Assembly (NCBI GenBank): GCA_009684525.1
Contig: WKKR01000002.1
Span: 868,001 to 932,000, forward strand
Direction of reading: 5' to 3'
Length of the DNA stretch: 64,000 nt
From: Geobacter sp.
Lineage (GTDB): Bacteria > Desulfobacterota > Desulfuromonadia > Geobacterales > DSM-12255
Position numbers and translations under genes: made by a program. Position 1 is the first letter of the stretch. Every line of letters starts with the position of its first letter. Shown here in pieces: positions 24,106 to 34,462 of this stretch. The notes beneath the pieces were generated by a model. The model was not told the DNA's origin. It saw only the letters and a program-made list of their open reading frames with translations, and searched no databases.

Positions 24106-24969
24106 ATGATGCAACGGCAGTCAAGAGTAATCCCCTCTGTTTTGTTCTGTCTGGCAGTCGCCTGTGCCGCCCCCCTTGTTGCTGCCGAAACTCCGGAACC
24201 GGCCGGCATGAAGTCCGGAGAAGCTGCGCCGTCCCCGCCTGCCGATCAAGAGCGCCAGGCCGTGGAACAGACCTTGCGCCGGGCTCTGGAGCGGGCCGAA
24301 GGGGAAAAGGCCGAACTGGAAAAGAAGGTCCGCGAGAGCAGCGAACGTGAACGCCTGCTGCAGCAGCAGACCGAGCGGCTTGTTGCCGAGAAGGCGGCCC
24401 TGGAGAAGAGCTGTTCCCCGAAGGGTGAGGGGCAGGCTGTTGCGGCGAAAAAGGTTGAAGCCGGACCGAAAAAAAAGGCCGTCCATCGGAAAAGGCGGCA
24501 TCATCCGGCAGTGGCCGCCGCTGACAACGAAAAAACGGCTCAGGCAGCAGTGAAAAAGGGCGGCAAGACTTCGAAGAAAAAACGCACGGCTGCGACAAAA
24601 GGGACTGGGCGGGTTACCGCATCGTCGGGCCCCCGGTTGTCGGCCAAGGCCATACAGGCCATCCTGAAAGGGAACCGCGATTTCTCGGGCAAGAACCTGA
24701 GCGGGGCAAACCTGGCCGGTCTGAACTTGATCGGGGTCAACATGAAGGGAGCGAACCTCTCCGGCGCCAACCTGCAGCAGGCCGATCTGCAGGAGGCCAA
24801 CCTGGAGCGGGCCAACCTGCGCAATGCCAATCTCTCCATGGCGAGTCTGCGGCTTGCCAACGTGAATGCCGCCCGCTTTGACGGCGCAGCCCTGGGTGGC
24901 GCCATCTGGAGCGACGGCCGCACCTGCGGTCCCGGTTCCACCGGGACCTGTCTCGATACCCTCCCCTGA
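24106..24969 (+). CDS. secreted coiled-coil pentapeptide-repeat protein
   Basis: 287 residues from the ATG at 24106 (AGGAAG upstream); an ATG at 24088 is also in frame. Signal peptide (VIPSVLFCLAVACAAPLVAA), then a Glu/Arg-rich coiled coil (about 45-95), a Lys-rich segment (KKKAVHRKRRHHP and KKGGKTSKKKRTAATKG), and a C-terminal block of about ten pentapeptide repeats of the A(N/D)Lxx type (LSGANLAGLNLIGVNMKGAN) forming a right-handed beta-helix. A short tail with two Cys may form a disulfide. Likely periplasmic or envelope-associated. Function unknown. Confidence 0.85.
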   Translation: MMQRQSRVIPSVLFCLAVACAAPLVAAETPEPAGMKSGEAAPSPPADQERQAVEQTLRRALERAEGEKAELEKKVRESSERERLLQQQTERLVAEKAALEKSCSPKGEGQAVAAKKVEAGPKKKAVHRKRRHHPAVAAADNEKTAQAAVKKGGKTSKKKRTAATKGTGRVTASSGPRLSAKAIQAILKGNRDFSGKNLSGANLAGLNLIGVNMKGANLSGANLQQADLQEANLERANLRNANLSMASLRLANVNAARFDGAALGGAIWSDGRTCGPGSTGTCLDTLP

Positions 24970-24992
24970 TTCCCAGTGACTGACCAGCATAC

Positions 24993-25015
24993 GGAGCCCG
25001 GCCGATCCGGGCTCC
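24993..25015 (+). terminator. hairpin downstream of the pentapeptide-repeat gene
   Basis: GGAGCCCGG and CCGGGCTCC are perfectly paired around a 5-base loop 24 bases after the stop. No T run follows, so termination is plausible but not certain. Confidence 0.55.
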
Positions 25016-25063
25016 TATCCCAGGCTGTTTCGCTGTAACTTCCACCGGTATAGCCCCGTAAAA

Positions 25064-25108
25064 CTGGTAGTTAGTTTCCATCCGGAAACTCCGGATGAAA
25101 AACTACCG
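25064..25108. repeat. short palindromic repeat, copy 2
   Basis: Contains the same 24 bases (25072-25095) as 4082-4105, in inverted orientation, with TTTCCATCCGGAAACTCCGG as core. Flanking bases extend it into a larger dyad (GGTAGTTAG on the left, AAAACTACCG on the right). It sits directly beside palindromic repeat copy B. Confidence 0.65.
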
Positions 25109-25122
25109 ACCGGTTCCCGGAT

Positions 25123-25245
25123 CGGAAAGGAGGGATTTTTCGTCCTGGCAAGGAAATCAAGGGATTGCGCGGAGGCGTAGCAGCGCTACGCCGCACAAGG
25201 AATCCCGCGGATTGACGCCGCCAGGGCGGAAAAGAACCCTTTCCG
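25123..25245. repeat. palindromic repeat family, copy B
   Basis: Bounded by CGGAAAGGAGGG and CCCTTTCCG, with the perfect central hairpin GGCGTAGC-AGC-GCTACGCC (25174-25192). It occupies the gap between the pentapeptide-repeat gene and the priA stop, and could serve as a shared 3' structure for these two convergent genes. Confidence 0.8.
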
Positions 25246-25257
25246 GACGGGAACTAG

Positions 25258-27516
<2,259 letters not shown>

Positions 27517-27559
27517 GACCGAATCATAATGCCCCAAATCCGGGGAACAGGAAAGGGTG

Positions 27560-27599
27560 AAAAGAGAAACGCGGAAGAAGCAGGTACCTTCCGCGTTTC
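27560..27599 (-). terminator. terminator of the flavodiiron protein gene
   Basis: On the minus strand GAAACGCGGAAG and CTTCCGCGTTTC form a perfect 12-bp stem followed by TCTTTTC, 27 bases past the gene's stop. Confidence 0.8.
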
Positions 27600-27625
27600 A
27601 GTCGCAACAGGATCAGGCAGCGGGA

Positions 27626-28816
27626 TCAGGCATTGACCACCAGTTCGTCGGCAATGGCCTTGCCCAGCTCTTCGCACTGCTTCAGTATCTCGGCCCGAGG
27701 GTTGAAGGGGGCGCGGACAAAAGGGACCGGCAGCTTGAAGTTGAGCCCCTTGAGGCGGTCCTCCACCATCTTGCAGGCCTCGCCGCTCCAGCCGTAGCTG
27801 CCGAAGGCCGCGCCGATGTTGGTCTTGAGCTTCACCGTCGAAAGATAGGCGAGTACGTCCCACATCGGCTTCGGGATGTCGCGGTTAATGGTCGGGGTCC
27901 CGAATATCAGGGCATCCGCCTCTTCCAGGTGGTCGCGGATCTCGCTGGCCGAGAGGTGGTTGATGTGGTAGATCCCTACCTCGATCCCCGGAAGCGCCGC
28001 CCCCCTGGCCACGGCCTGGGCCATCTTTTCCGTGTTGCCGTGGGGGGAAAGGTAGAGGATCGCCACCTTTTTCGGGCCGGCCACCGGTTTGGCCCACTCT
28101 TCGTAGAATGCGACGTAGCGGCCGGGATCGGTCCTGATGACCGGGCCGTGGCTCGGGCAGATCATGACGATCCGCTCGTTCCTGATCTTGTTAATGGCGG
28201 AGATCACCTTGTCCTTGAACGGCCGAACGATGCAGTCGAAGTAGAAATGCATGTCCGGGGTGAAGTCGTGCAATTCGTCGTTGAAGAGCGAATCGCCGCT
28301 GTAGTGGGTGCCGAAGGCGTCGCAGGTGAAGAGGAGCCCCTCTTCTTCCAGCAGGGTGAACATGGTGTCGGGCCAGTGGAGATAGGGGGCCATGATGAAG
28401 CGGAGCCTGGCGCCCCCCAGGTCGATGGTGTCGCCGTCCTTCACCACCTGGCACGGGAACTCCCGGTGCACCAGGTTGCCCAGGAAGGTCTTCGCCGCCT
28501 GGGTGGAAACGACCGTGGCCGCAGGGTACTGTTCCAGCATGGCGGCCAACGAACCCGAATGGTCGGGCTCGGCATGATTGACGATGATGTAGTCGACCTT
28601 TTCCTTCCCCACCAGCGACTTTACCTTGGCGAGAAACTCTTCCGACCGCTTTTCCTTGACCGTGTCGATGACCGCGATCTTGTCCTTTCCCCGGATCAGG
28701 TAGGAGTTGTAGGAGGTCCCCCGCTCGGTGGGGAAAAGATCGTCGAAGATGCGCAGTTCAGGGTCCACGGAACCGATCCAGTGGACGTTCGGCTTGATTT
28801 CGATGGTATCTTTCAT
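27626..28816 (-). CDS. flavodiiron protein (A-type flavoprotein)
   Basis: 396 residues from the ATG at 28816 (AGGAG upstream). The N-terminal metallo-beta-lactamase-like domain holds the diiron ligands HAEPDHSGS (H81, E83, D85, H86) and later His/Asp residues (SHGPVIRTD). The C-terminal flavodoxin domain starts near 250 with VAILYLSPHGNTEKMAQAVA, the FMN phosphate loop. Such proteins reduce O2 to water or NO to N2O in anaerobes, with electrons from rubredoxin or NADH-linked partners. No rubredoxin is fused or adjacent. Confidence 0.94.
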   Translation of the reverse strand: MKDTIEIKPNVHWIGSVDPELRIFDDLFPTERGTSYNSYLIRGKDKIAVIDTVKEKRSEEFLAKVKSLVGKEKVDYIIVNHAEPDHSGSLAAMLEQYPAATVVSTQAAKTFLGNLVHREFPCQVVKDGDTIDLGGARLRFIMAPYLHWPDTMFTLLEEEGLLFTCDAFGTHYSGDSLFNDELHDFTPDMHFYFDCIVRPFKDKVISAINKIRNERIVMICPSHGPVIRTDPGRYVAFYEEWAKPVAGPKKVAILYLSPHGNTEKMAQAVARGAALPGIEVGIYHINHLSASEIRDHLEEADALIFGTPTINRDIPKPMWDVLAYLSTVKLKTNIGAAFGSYGWSGEACKMVEDRLKGLNFKLPVPFVRAPFNPRAEILKQCEELGKAIADELVVNA

Positions 28817-28889
28817 GGGTAAGCTCCTTGCTCGATTTCTTGGATGTCCCAAATAATACCAAATTAGTCCTTTTTGGCAAGGGCTAAAT

Positions 28890-29762
28890 TCAGATACTGT
28901 CGAGAAGCCGCTCCAGGTCAGAGCGGTCGAAATGGTAGCGTTCCCGGCAGAATTCGCAGGTCACCTCGGTCTCTCCCTGCTTTTCCAACAGTTCTGCCAG
29001 GTCCCGTTTTCCCAGGGAGAGCAGCACTCGTTCGATCCGCTCGCGGCTGCAGGAGCAGACGAATGCCAGAGCCCGCTTTTCCAGGACGGTGTAGGGGATG
29101 CCGGCAAAGAGCTTCGCCAGCAGGTCTTCGGGGGTGGTCCCCTGTCGGAGCAGGGTTGTGAGGGGGGGGAGTTCGGCGATTCGCTGCATCAGGCGCTCCA
29201 CCACCGCATCGTCGGAGGGGGGGAGGGCCTGGATCAGGAAGCCGCCGGCAGCGGAGACGCTGTTGTCCGGTTCGACAAAGACCCCCAGTCCCACTGCCGA
29301 CGGGATCTGCTCCGATTCGGTCAGATACTGGGCCAGGTCCTCGCCGATCTCGCTGGTCGCCAGGGGGACGATCCCCTTGTATGGCTCCTTGAGCCCCAGG
29401 TCCTTGGTGATGGTGAGAAGCCCGGCCTTGCCCAGTGCTCCGGCCACATCCAGGCGTCCTTCCGAGTCCTCCATATGGACGGCGGGGACCCTGACGGAGC
29501 CGCGCACGGCGCCGTTGGCGTCGGCTTCCACCAGGAGCTTTTGCAGCGGACCGTTCCCTTCGAAGGAGAGCGCCACCCGCTGGCCGGTCTTGAGCAGGGC
29601 TCCCATCAGGGTGCCGCCGGTAAGCGCCCGCCCGAGCGCCACTGCCGCCGTCGGCCAGGCACCGTGGCGTTGGCAGGCCTCGTTTACCAGGGCCGTGGTG
29701 ACACAGGCCAGAGCCCGGACCGAACCGTTTTCGGTGATGATGCGGACCAGGTAGTCGTTCAC
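28890..29762 (-). CDS. hslO: Hsp33 redox-regulated chaperone
   Basis: 290 residues, normal Hsp33 length. The N-terminal domain has [20 protein letters not shown] and the family [10 protein letters not shown] region. The redox switch is present at the C-terminus as CSC (in [14 protein letters not shown]) and CEFC (in [13 protein letters not shown]). These four Cys bind Zn when reduced and form disulfides on oxidative unfolding, which turns on holdase activity. The start overlaps the end of the upstream hypothetical gene by 4 bases. Confidence 0.95.
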   Translation of the reverse strand: MNDYLVRIITENGSVRALACVTTALVNEACQRHGAWPTAAVALGRALTGGTLMGALLKTGQRVALSFEGNGPLQKLLVEADANGAVRGSVRVPAVHMEDSEGRLDVAGALGKAGLLTITKDLGLKEPYKGIVPLATSEIGEDLAQYLTESEQIPSAVGLGVFVEPDNSVSAAGGFLIQALPPSDDAVVERLMQRIAELPPLTTLLRQGTTPEDLLAKLFAGIPYTVLEKRALAFVCSCSRERIERVLLSLGKRDLAELLEKQGETEVTCEFCRERYHFDRSDLERLLDSI

Positions 29763-30289
29763 AGGCAGAACCCCAGTCGCCCCACCAGCTCCCCTTCACG
29801 AAGGATCAGTTCCTTGATGGTGAGGAAATCGGCGACCTTTATCCCCTTGACCCGGTATTCCAGCAGCTCGGCAATGCGGGGTATGCGCGCCAGGTCGCAG
29901 GCGACCAGGCCACCGTGATAGTCGAGAAACGGTACCCGGCCGATGATCCGCTCGTTCACCCAGTTCAGGTCCAGGGGGCGCACCTCTTGCAGCTGCAGGT
30001 AGATCCGTTTACCCATTCTGCCGAACTCGATCCCCTGGATGCCGAAGCGGGTGGCAAAGGAGATGGCGGGGAGCAGGCGCTTTTTCACGGTCCCGCTCAG
30101 TTCGCCGTGGCCGTTGCAAAAACGGAGGGAGAGGCCACGGATGTCATCGTCACCGGCAGAGCTCAGAAATTCGCGGTGGACATATTCCTCGGTGATGCGG
30201 AACTCTCCCCTGGTCAGCAGCTCTTTCATCTGCTGGTCGCGGATCAGGTCGGCCATGCCGGACTGTTTCAGTCGGTCGAAGATGCTCAT
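29759..30289 (-). CDS. conserved-looking hypothetical protein
   Basis: 176 residues, no signal peptide or membrane segment by sequence. N-terminal helix ([20 protein letters not shown]), then many alternating hydrophobic strands ([51 protein letters not shown]), suggesting a beta-barrel or beta-sandwich. The pattern is loosely like lipid-binding LmeA/DUF2993-type proteins, but I do not claim membership. Coupled to hslO by a 4-base overlap and 19 bases from nfo. Confidence 0.75.
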   Translation of the reverse strand: MSIFDRLKQSGMADLIRDQQMKELLTRGEFRITEEYVHREFLSSAGDDDIRGLSLRFCNGHGELSGTVKKRLLPAISFATRFGIQGIEFGRMGKRIYLQLQEVRPLDLNWVNERIIGRVPFLDYHGGLVACDLARIPRIAELLEYRVKGIKVADFLTIKELILREGELVGRLGFCL

Positions 30290-30308
30290 CTCTGTACGCT
30301 CCCGGTTT

Positions 30309-31157
30309 TCAGGCCTGCAGGTCCCGCAGTACCTTCAGGTTTACGGCATCCATCTCGTCGTTGTCCCCCTTGGCGGTTTCCAGGACCTTGGGGATGGTGG
30401 CAAAACGGGGGTCATTCATGAGAAAGCGGAACGGCTCCAGCCCCATGGCCCCCTGACCGATATGCTCGTGGCGGTCGACCCGGCAGCCGAGCCCCTTCTT
30501 GGAATCGTTGATATGGAAACAGCTAAGGCGTTCCAGGCCGATGATCCGGTCGAATTCCGCCCAGACCCGTTCGTAGCTGTCGCGGCTGGTGAGGTCGTAG
30601 CCGGCAGCAAAGGTGTGGCAGGTGTCGAAGCAGATCCCGAAGCGGTCAGGGAAGGCAGAGCCGTCGATGATTGCCCGCAGCTGTTCGAAGGAATACCCCA
30701 GGTTGGTCCCCTGGCCGGCAGTGGTTTCGAGCAGGATGCGGCCGGTAAACTCGGGGGTTTCGGCGATCAGCAGGTCGAACGCCTCGCAGATCCTCCTGAT
30801 ACCGGTCTCTTCGCCGTCTCCCAGGTGCGAGCCCGGATGCATGACGATCTTGGCGATTCCCAGCCGGGCTGAGCGCACCATCTCTTCCCTGAAACCTGCC
30901 AGGCTTTTGTCACGAATCTCGCCCGGTGCGGCTGCCAGGTTGATCAGGTAGATGTCGTGGCTGACCACCTCGTGCAGTCCCGATTGGGCGAATGCCTCGC
31001 GGAACAGGGCGGCGTCGGCATCTGAAGGCATCTTTCCCCGCCACTGGCTGGCGTTCTGGGTAAATATCTGTATGACGCCGCAACCGGCCTTTATCCCCCG
31101 CTCTGCCGCAAGATGAAGACCGCCGCTGATGGACATGTGGGCACCGAGATAATCCAT
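30309..31157 (-). CDS. nfo: endonuclease IV (AP endonuclease)
   Basis: 282 residues. TIM-barrel metalloenzyme motifs are present: GAHMSISGGLHLA, IFTQNASQW, VSHDIYLINLA, VMHPGSHLGDG, LLETTAGQGTNLG, RFGICFDTCHTFAAGYD, CFHINDSKKGLG and DRHEHIGQGAMG. Their His, Asp and Glu residues bind three Zn ions. Cuts abasic sites in base-excision repair. GGAG is upstream of the ATG. Leads a likely operon nfo - hypothetical - hslO. Confidence 0.97.
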   Translation of the reverse strand: MDYLGAHMSISGGLHLAAERGIKAGCGVIQIFTQNASQWRGKMPSDADAALFREAFAQSGLHEVVSHDIYLINLAAAPGEIRDKSLAGFREEMVRSARLGIAKIVMHPGSHLGDGEETGIRRICEAFDLLIAETPEFTGRILLETTAGQGTNLGYSFEQLRAIIDGSAFPDRFGICFDTCHTFAAGYDLTSRDSYERVWAEFDRIIGLERLSCFHINDSKKGLGCRVDRHEHIGQGAMGLEPFRFLMNDPRFATIPKVLETAKGDNDEMDAVNLKVLRDLQA

Positions 31158-31295
31158 GGGATCTCCTTTGCTGATGGGAAGTAACCGTGCAATCTGTAAA
31201 GAAAAGCACTATCCATTGTCGGAAAGTTTTACATCTTTGGCGTTACCATGGCCAATATATGGATATGGCAATACGGATATCAACAGGTTAAGGGC

Positions 31296-31312
31296 TTGGC
31301 CCACTATTTGAA
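31296..31312 (+). promoter_or_regulatory. sigma-54-type -24/-12 promoter for the PEP-CTERM gene
   Basis: TTGGCCCACTATTTGAA fits the YTGGCACGRNNNTTGCW frame at YTGGC, C7 and TTG with exact spacing. It lies ~45 bases before the GTG start. PEP-CTERM genes in other bacteria are under RpoN with PrsK/PrsR, which supports the reading. Confidence 0.55.
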
Positions 31313-31354
31313 TATATGAAAAGAAATTACTTTAATTGTCATCAGGAGGATACC

Positions 31355-32023
31355 GTGAAAAAGTTTGCCGTGATCATTGCGTTTGCGGTTGCCCTGTCGA
31401 GCCTGGCATCTGCAGCCCAGGCACTGACCTACAGCGAAACCTTCCTCGGCGCAAAGCAGGATAGCAACTATTTCGATGTTTGGGAAGGATGGAAAGCGCA
31501 GTTCGCCTTCAACCTGACTGCGCCCGGAGATACGGCCACGCTGTTCAACAACCACAATCAGGTCGTGGCAACCCGTAACCCGACCACCGACGGTTCCGGG
31601 TTCATTGCCGGTTCCAGCATCAATGCCGCACGGCTCAATCTGACCTTTTCCTCCAGCGATGCGGCATACGAACAGGTGACGATCCGGAGCGGCATCTATG
31701 ACGGCACTACGCTGCTGGCACAGAGGTCCTATACGCTCGGCAACTGCCTGACCGAAATCTTCGGCATCTACAAGTATGCCGATCTGTCCATCGACCTTCT
31801 GGATCTCGGGCTTGCCAGCTTCCTGGATGACGGCAAATTCGTCACCACCGTCCTGGCGCTGGATTTCTCATCCTGCTCGGCACCGCTCAACGATTTCAGG
31901 ATCCAGCAGGCCAACCTCTGCGTGGATGCCGACCAGCCTGCCCCTGTCCCCGAGCCGGGCACCATGCTGCTCTTGGGATTCGGCCTGACCGGACTCGGTC
32001 TCTACCGGAGGTTCAGGAAGTAA
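31355..32023 (+). CDS. PEP-CTERM sorting-domain protein
   Basis: 222 residues from the GTG at 31355, chosen because AGGAGG sits 5 bases upstream; an ATG at 31316 lacks a signal. Signal peptide VKKFAVIIAFAVALSSLASA, a beta-rich ~160-residue body with a Cys pair, and a C-terminal PEP-CTERM tail: PVPEPGTMLLLGFGLTGLGL then YRRFRK. The tail is recognised and cleaved by exosortase, and the protein is expected to be exported to the surface or matrix. No exosortase or EPS gene is in the window, so it is an orphan substrate here. Confidence 0.93.
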   Translation: MKKFAVIIAFAVALSSLASAAQALTYSETFLGAKQDSNYFDVWEGWKAQFAFNLTAPGDTATLFNNHNQVVATRNPTTDGSGFIAGSSINAARLNLTFSSSDAAYEQVTIRSGIYDGTTLLAQRSYTLGNCLTEIFGIYKYADLSIDLLDLGLASFLDDGKFVTTVLALDFSSCSAPLNDFRIQQANLCVDADQPAPVPEPGTMLLLGFGLTGLGLYRRFRK

Positions 32024-32059
32024 CGTCATGCCTCCGAAGCAGGTGGTGGAATCAAAAGA

Positions 32060-32087
32060 ACGGCACCTTTTCAGGCGCCGTTTTTTT
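32060..32087. terminator. terminator after the PEP-CTERM gene
   Basis: ACGGC-A-CC and GG-C-GCCGT pair around TTTTCA and are followed by seven T residues on the plus strand. The end overlaps the last codons of the convergent HIT gene, so it serves the plus strand mainly. Confidence 0.8.
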
Positions 32088-32505
32088 GTTGCGTTTCCAG
32101 CAGGGTGCGGATGATACCGATCCGCTTCCGGTACTGCTCTGCCGAGAGGATGACCGGCTCATGGGGTTCGCTCCAGATGGGGCGGGGCCAGAGCGGGTCG
32201 TCGGTAAAGCGGGGCACCAGATGCCAGTGCATGTGTGGCACCATGTTTCCCAGCAGTTCGTAGTTGATCTTGGCCGGGGAGAAGGCGTTGTAGAGTGCCG
32301 CGGCGACGACGTTTACCTCTTCCATGACCGCCGAGCGGACCTGCGGGGAGAGGTGGAACAGCTCGGTGACGTGAGATCTGGTAAAGACGAAGGTGTAGCC
32401 GGGGAAAAACTGGTCCTGGTTGAGAAGGACGAAGCAGTGCTTGAACTCCGCTATGTGCAGCTCCGGCTCGTCGTCCCATTTTGTGCACATCGGGCAGTCA
32501 GGCAT
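32071..32505 (-). CDS. HIT-family hydrolase
   Basis: 144 residues from the ATG at 32505 (GAGAGG upstream); the frame runs further back through a repeat, which is not coding. The histidine triad reads HMHWHLVPR. An N-terminal CPMC pair resembles the zinc-binding Cys of some HIT proteins. Members hydrolyse or transfer nucleotides from nucleoside phosphoramidates or dinucleoside polyphosphates. The last residues are encoded across the PEP-CTERM gene terminator. Confidence 0.9.
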   Translation of the reverse strand: MPDCPMCTKWDDEPELHIAEFKHCFVLLNQDQFFPGYTFVFTRSHVTELFHLSPQVRSAVMEEVNVVAAALYNAFSPAKINYELLGNMVPHMHWHLVPRFTDDPLWPRPIWSEPHEPVILSAEQYRKRIGIIRTLLETQQKNGA

Positions 32506-32592
32506 AGTGTCCTCTCCGGATGAAGAAAAAGCCCTGATGCCGAAGGCCTGAGGGCTTGATACAGGATTTCTCGCAGGTTGTTTGAAAAACTC

Positions 32593-32752
32593 AGGTTGTT
32601 CAAAAACGCTCAGATCGTCGCACCCACAGAAAGCCCCGCGGAGGCGTAGTACCCACAGGGCATAAACAGCGCTACGCCGCACAAGGCAGCTTTCGAGGAC
32701 AGCGGCGAGATGGCTGCTTTTAGCTCCGCTGAAACTTCGTTTTCAACAACCT
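32593..32752. repeat. palindromic repeat family, copy C
   Basis: Bounded by AGGTTGTTCAAAAACG and CGTTTTCAACAACCT. The centre is GGCGTAG and CGCTACGCC with a 20-base loop TACCCACAGGGCATAAACAG in place of the short loop of copies A and B. Nearly identical to copy D. It ends 1 base before the dapF stop codon. A partial extra end (CAGGTTGTTTGAAAAACTC) lies just to the left. Confidence 0.85.
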
Positions 32753-32753
32753 G

Positions 32754-33599
32754 TCAGAGCCGGGTGAGGTCGATCTCTCCGGAGAAAACCTCGGTGGCCG
32801 GGCCGGTCATGAAGACGGGGCCAGCTTCGCTCCATTCCAGCTCAAGGTCGCCACCCGACAGATGATTTAGTATCCGCCGTTCGGTGAGGCCATTGAGGAA
32901 AGCAGCCACACAGACCGCGCTGGCGCCGGTTCCGCAGGCAAGCGTCTCGCCTGCGCCCCGTTCCCAGGTCCGCTGGCGGACTTCCGTGCGGGAGAGGACC
33001 TGGACGAACTCCACATTGGTGCGCCGTGGGAACATTTCGTGGTTTTCGATGAGCGGGCCGTATTTTTCCACCTGGAAATGCTCCACGTCGTCGACGAAGA
33101 TGACGCAGTGGGGGTTGCCCATGGAGGCGCAGGTGATGCTGAAGGTGGTGTGGAGGATGTTGAGCGGCTGCCCGACCACCTGCTCCCCGGCTTCGCCCAG
33201 CATCGGTATCTCGGCGCGGGTGAGGCGAGGCGCTCCCATGTTGACCCTGACCCTGTCCACCCTGTTGTCCGTGCCGGTATAGAGCTGCAGGGTAAGGATG
33301 CCTGCCCCGGTCTCGGCCGTGATCTCCTTCTTGGTGACGATGCCGTGATCGAACGCGTATTTGGCCACGCACCGGATGCCGTTGCCGCACATCTCCGACT
33401 CTGAGCCGTCGGAGTTGAACATACGCATCCGTACGTCGGCCTTGTCCGAAGGCATGATCAGGATCAAGCCGTCGGAACCAATGCCGAAGTTGCGGTTGGA
33501 GACCTTGATGGCGACTTCGGGGGGATCGGCGACCTGCTCCTGAAAGCAGTTCACATAGACATAATCGTTGCCCGCACCGTGCATCTTGGTGAATTTCAT
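32754..33599 (-). CDS. dapF: diaminopimelate epimerase
   Basis: 281 residues, AGGAGCT before the ATG. The two catalytic Cys lie in the family motifs [20 protein letters not shown] and [20 protein letters not shown], and the N-terminus [17 protein letters not shown] is canonical. Interconverts LL- and meso-diaminopimelate for lysine and peptidoglycan synthesis. No other dap gene is nearby. The stop codon abuts palindromic repeat copy C. Confidence 0.97.
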   Translation of the reverse strand: MKFTKMHGAGNDYVYVNCFQEQVADPPEVAIKVSNRNFGIGSDGLILIMPSDKADVRMRMFNSDGSESEMCGNGIRCVAKYAFDHGIVTKKEITAETGAGILTLQLYTGTDNRVDRVRVNMGAPRLTRAEIPMLGEAGEQVVGQPLNILHTTFSITCASMGNPHCVIFVDDVEHFQVEKYGPLIENHEMFPRRTNVEFVQVLSRTEVRQRTWERGAGETLACGTGASAVCVAAFLNGLTERRILNHLSGGDLELEWSEAGPVFMTGPATEVFSGEIDLTRL

Positions 33600-33747
33600 C
33601 GGAAAGCTCCTCTAGAGTGGCGAAGTTGACACGCTCTTTTCATAGCAGAAATGGATCGGCCCAACAAGTAAAATCAGGTGCTGCTTGACCGGAGACGCCC
33701 ATTCGGGTATTATCCGCAGGCAATTTTGATTCCCGCGGAGGTTTGTA

Positions 33748-33957
33748 GTGGAACTTAAGAACAAGGTTTGGATGACCGGTAACTTGGAGTGGTTCACCTA
33801 TATTGGCGAAGAAGAGGTCTTTCTGGGCCGCCGCGAGGTGCCTATGCCGCTGGATGAGGGTGATCGCTGGATCAATGATTTTGGTGATGTCTTTCAGGTG
33901 ATCGACGGGGAGATCAAGCTTATAGAGCGAGTCGATCCACCCGAGAAATGCTGGTAA
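33748..33957 (+). CDS. small hypothetical protein
   Basis: 69 residues with a GTG start and a good GGAGG upstream. Sequence begins MELKNKVWMTGNLEWFTYIG and is acidic and aromatic-rich, with no signal, membrane segment or Cys motif apart from one C-terminal Cys. Located 19 bases before the Rrf2 regulator in the same direction, so it probably leads that operon. No family recognised. Confidence 0.7.
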   Translation: MELKNKVWMTGNLEWFTYIGEEEVFLGRREVPMPLDEGDRWINDFGDVFQVIDGEIKLIERVDPPEKCW

Positions 33958-33976
33958 TACCCAAGGAGGGGGCTTT

Positions 33977-34462
33977 ATGCGGTTGTCCACGAAGAGTCGT
34001 TACGGGTTGCGGGCTGTCTGCGACATTGCCTTTTACGCAGCCAACCGGCCGGTTCAGATCCAGGATATCGCCAACCGTCAGGATATCTCTCCCCGGTATC
34101 TGGAGCAGATTTTCCAGAGCCTGAAGCGGGCAGGTATCCTCAAAAGCAAGCGGGGGCCGCAGGGGGGGTATCTCCTGGCCAGAACCCTGAATGAGATCTC
34201 GGTCAGGGACGTGGTGGCTGCCACCGAGGGGGACCTGCTCCTGGTTGACTGCGGGAAAAAGAAAAACGGGCGGAAGAGAAGCGTCTGTGCCCTGGATGGC
34301 AAGTGCGTCACTCAGACCGTCTGGTGCGAGGCGACTGCCAAGCTCGAAGAGCTGTTCTCGGGCATCAGCCTGGAGAACCTCTGTGAGCGGGGAGAGGCGA
34401 TGGGGCTGGAAAAGGACGCCGCGGCCATTCCCCGCAAGGGATCGCGGAAGTGCGGTAAATGA
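33977..34462 (+). CDS. Rrf2-family transcriptional regulator with Cys cluster
   Basis: 161 residues. The winged-helix N-terminus is classic Rrf2/IscR: MRLSTKSRYGLRAVCDIAFY, IQDIANRQDISPRYLEQIFQ and LKSKRGPQGGYLLAR. Three Cys with IscR-like spacing (CALDGKC then VTQTVWC) could hold an Fe-S cluster, and another Cys precedes them. Likely senses Fe-S status, redox or thiol compounds. Its end overlaps larE by 4 bases, so it may control larE and itself. Confidence 0.9.
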   Translation: MRLSTKSRYGLRAVCDIAFYAANRPVQIQDIANRQDISPRYLEQIFQSLKRAGILKSKRGPQGGYLLARTLNEISVRDVVAATEGDLLLVDCGKKKNGRKRSVCALDGKCVTQTVWCEATAKLEELFSGISLENLCERGEAMGLEKDAAAIPRKGSRKCGK

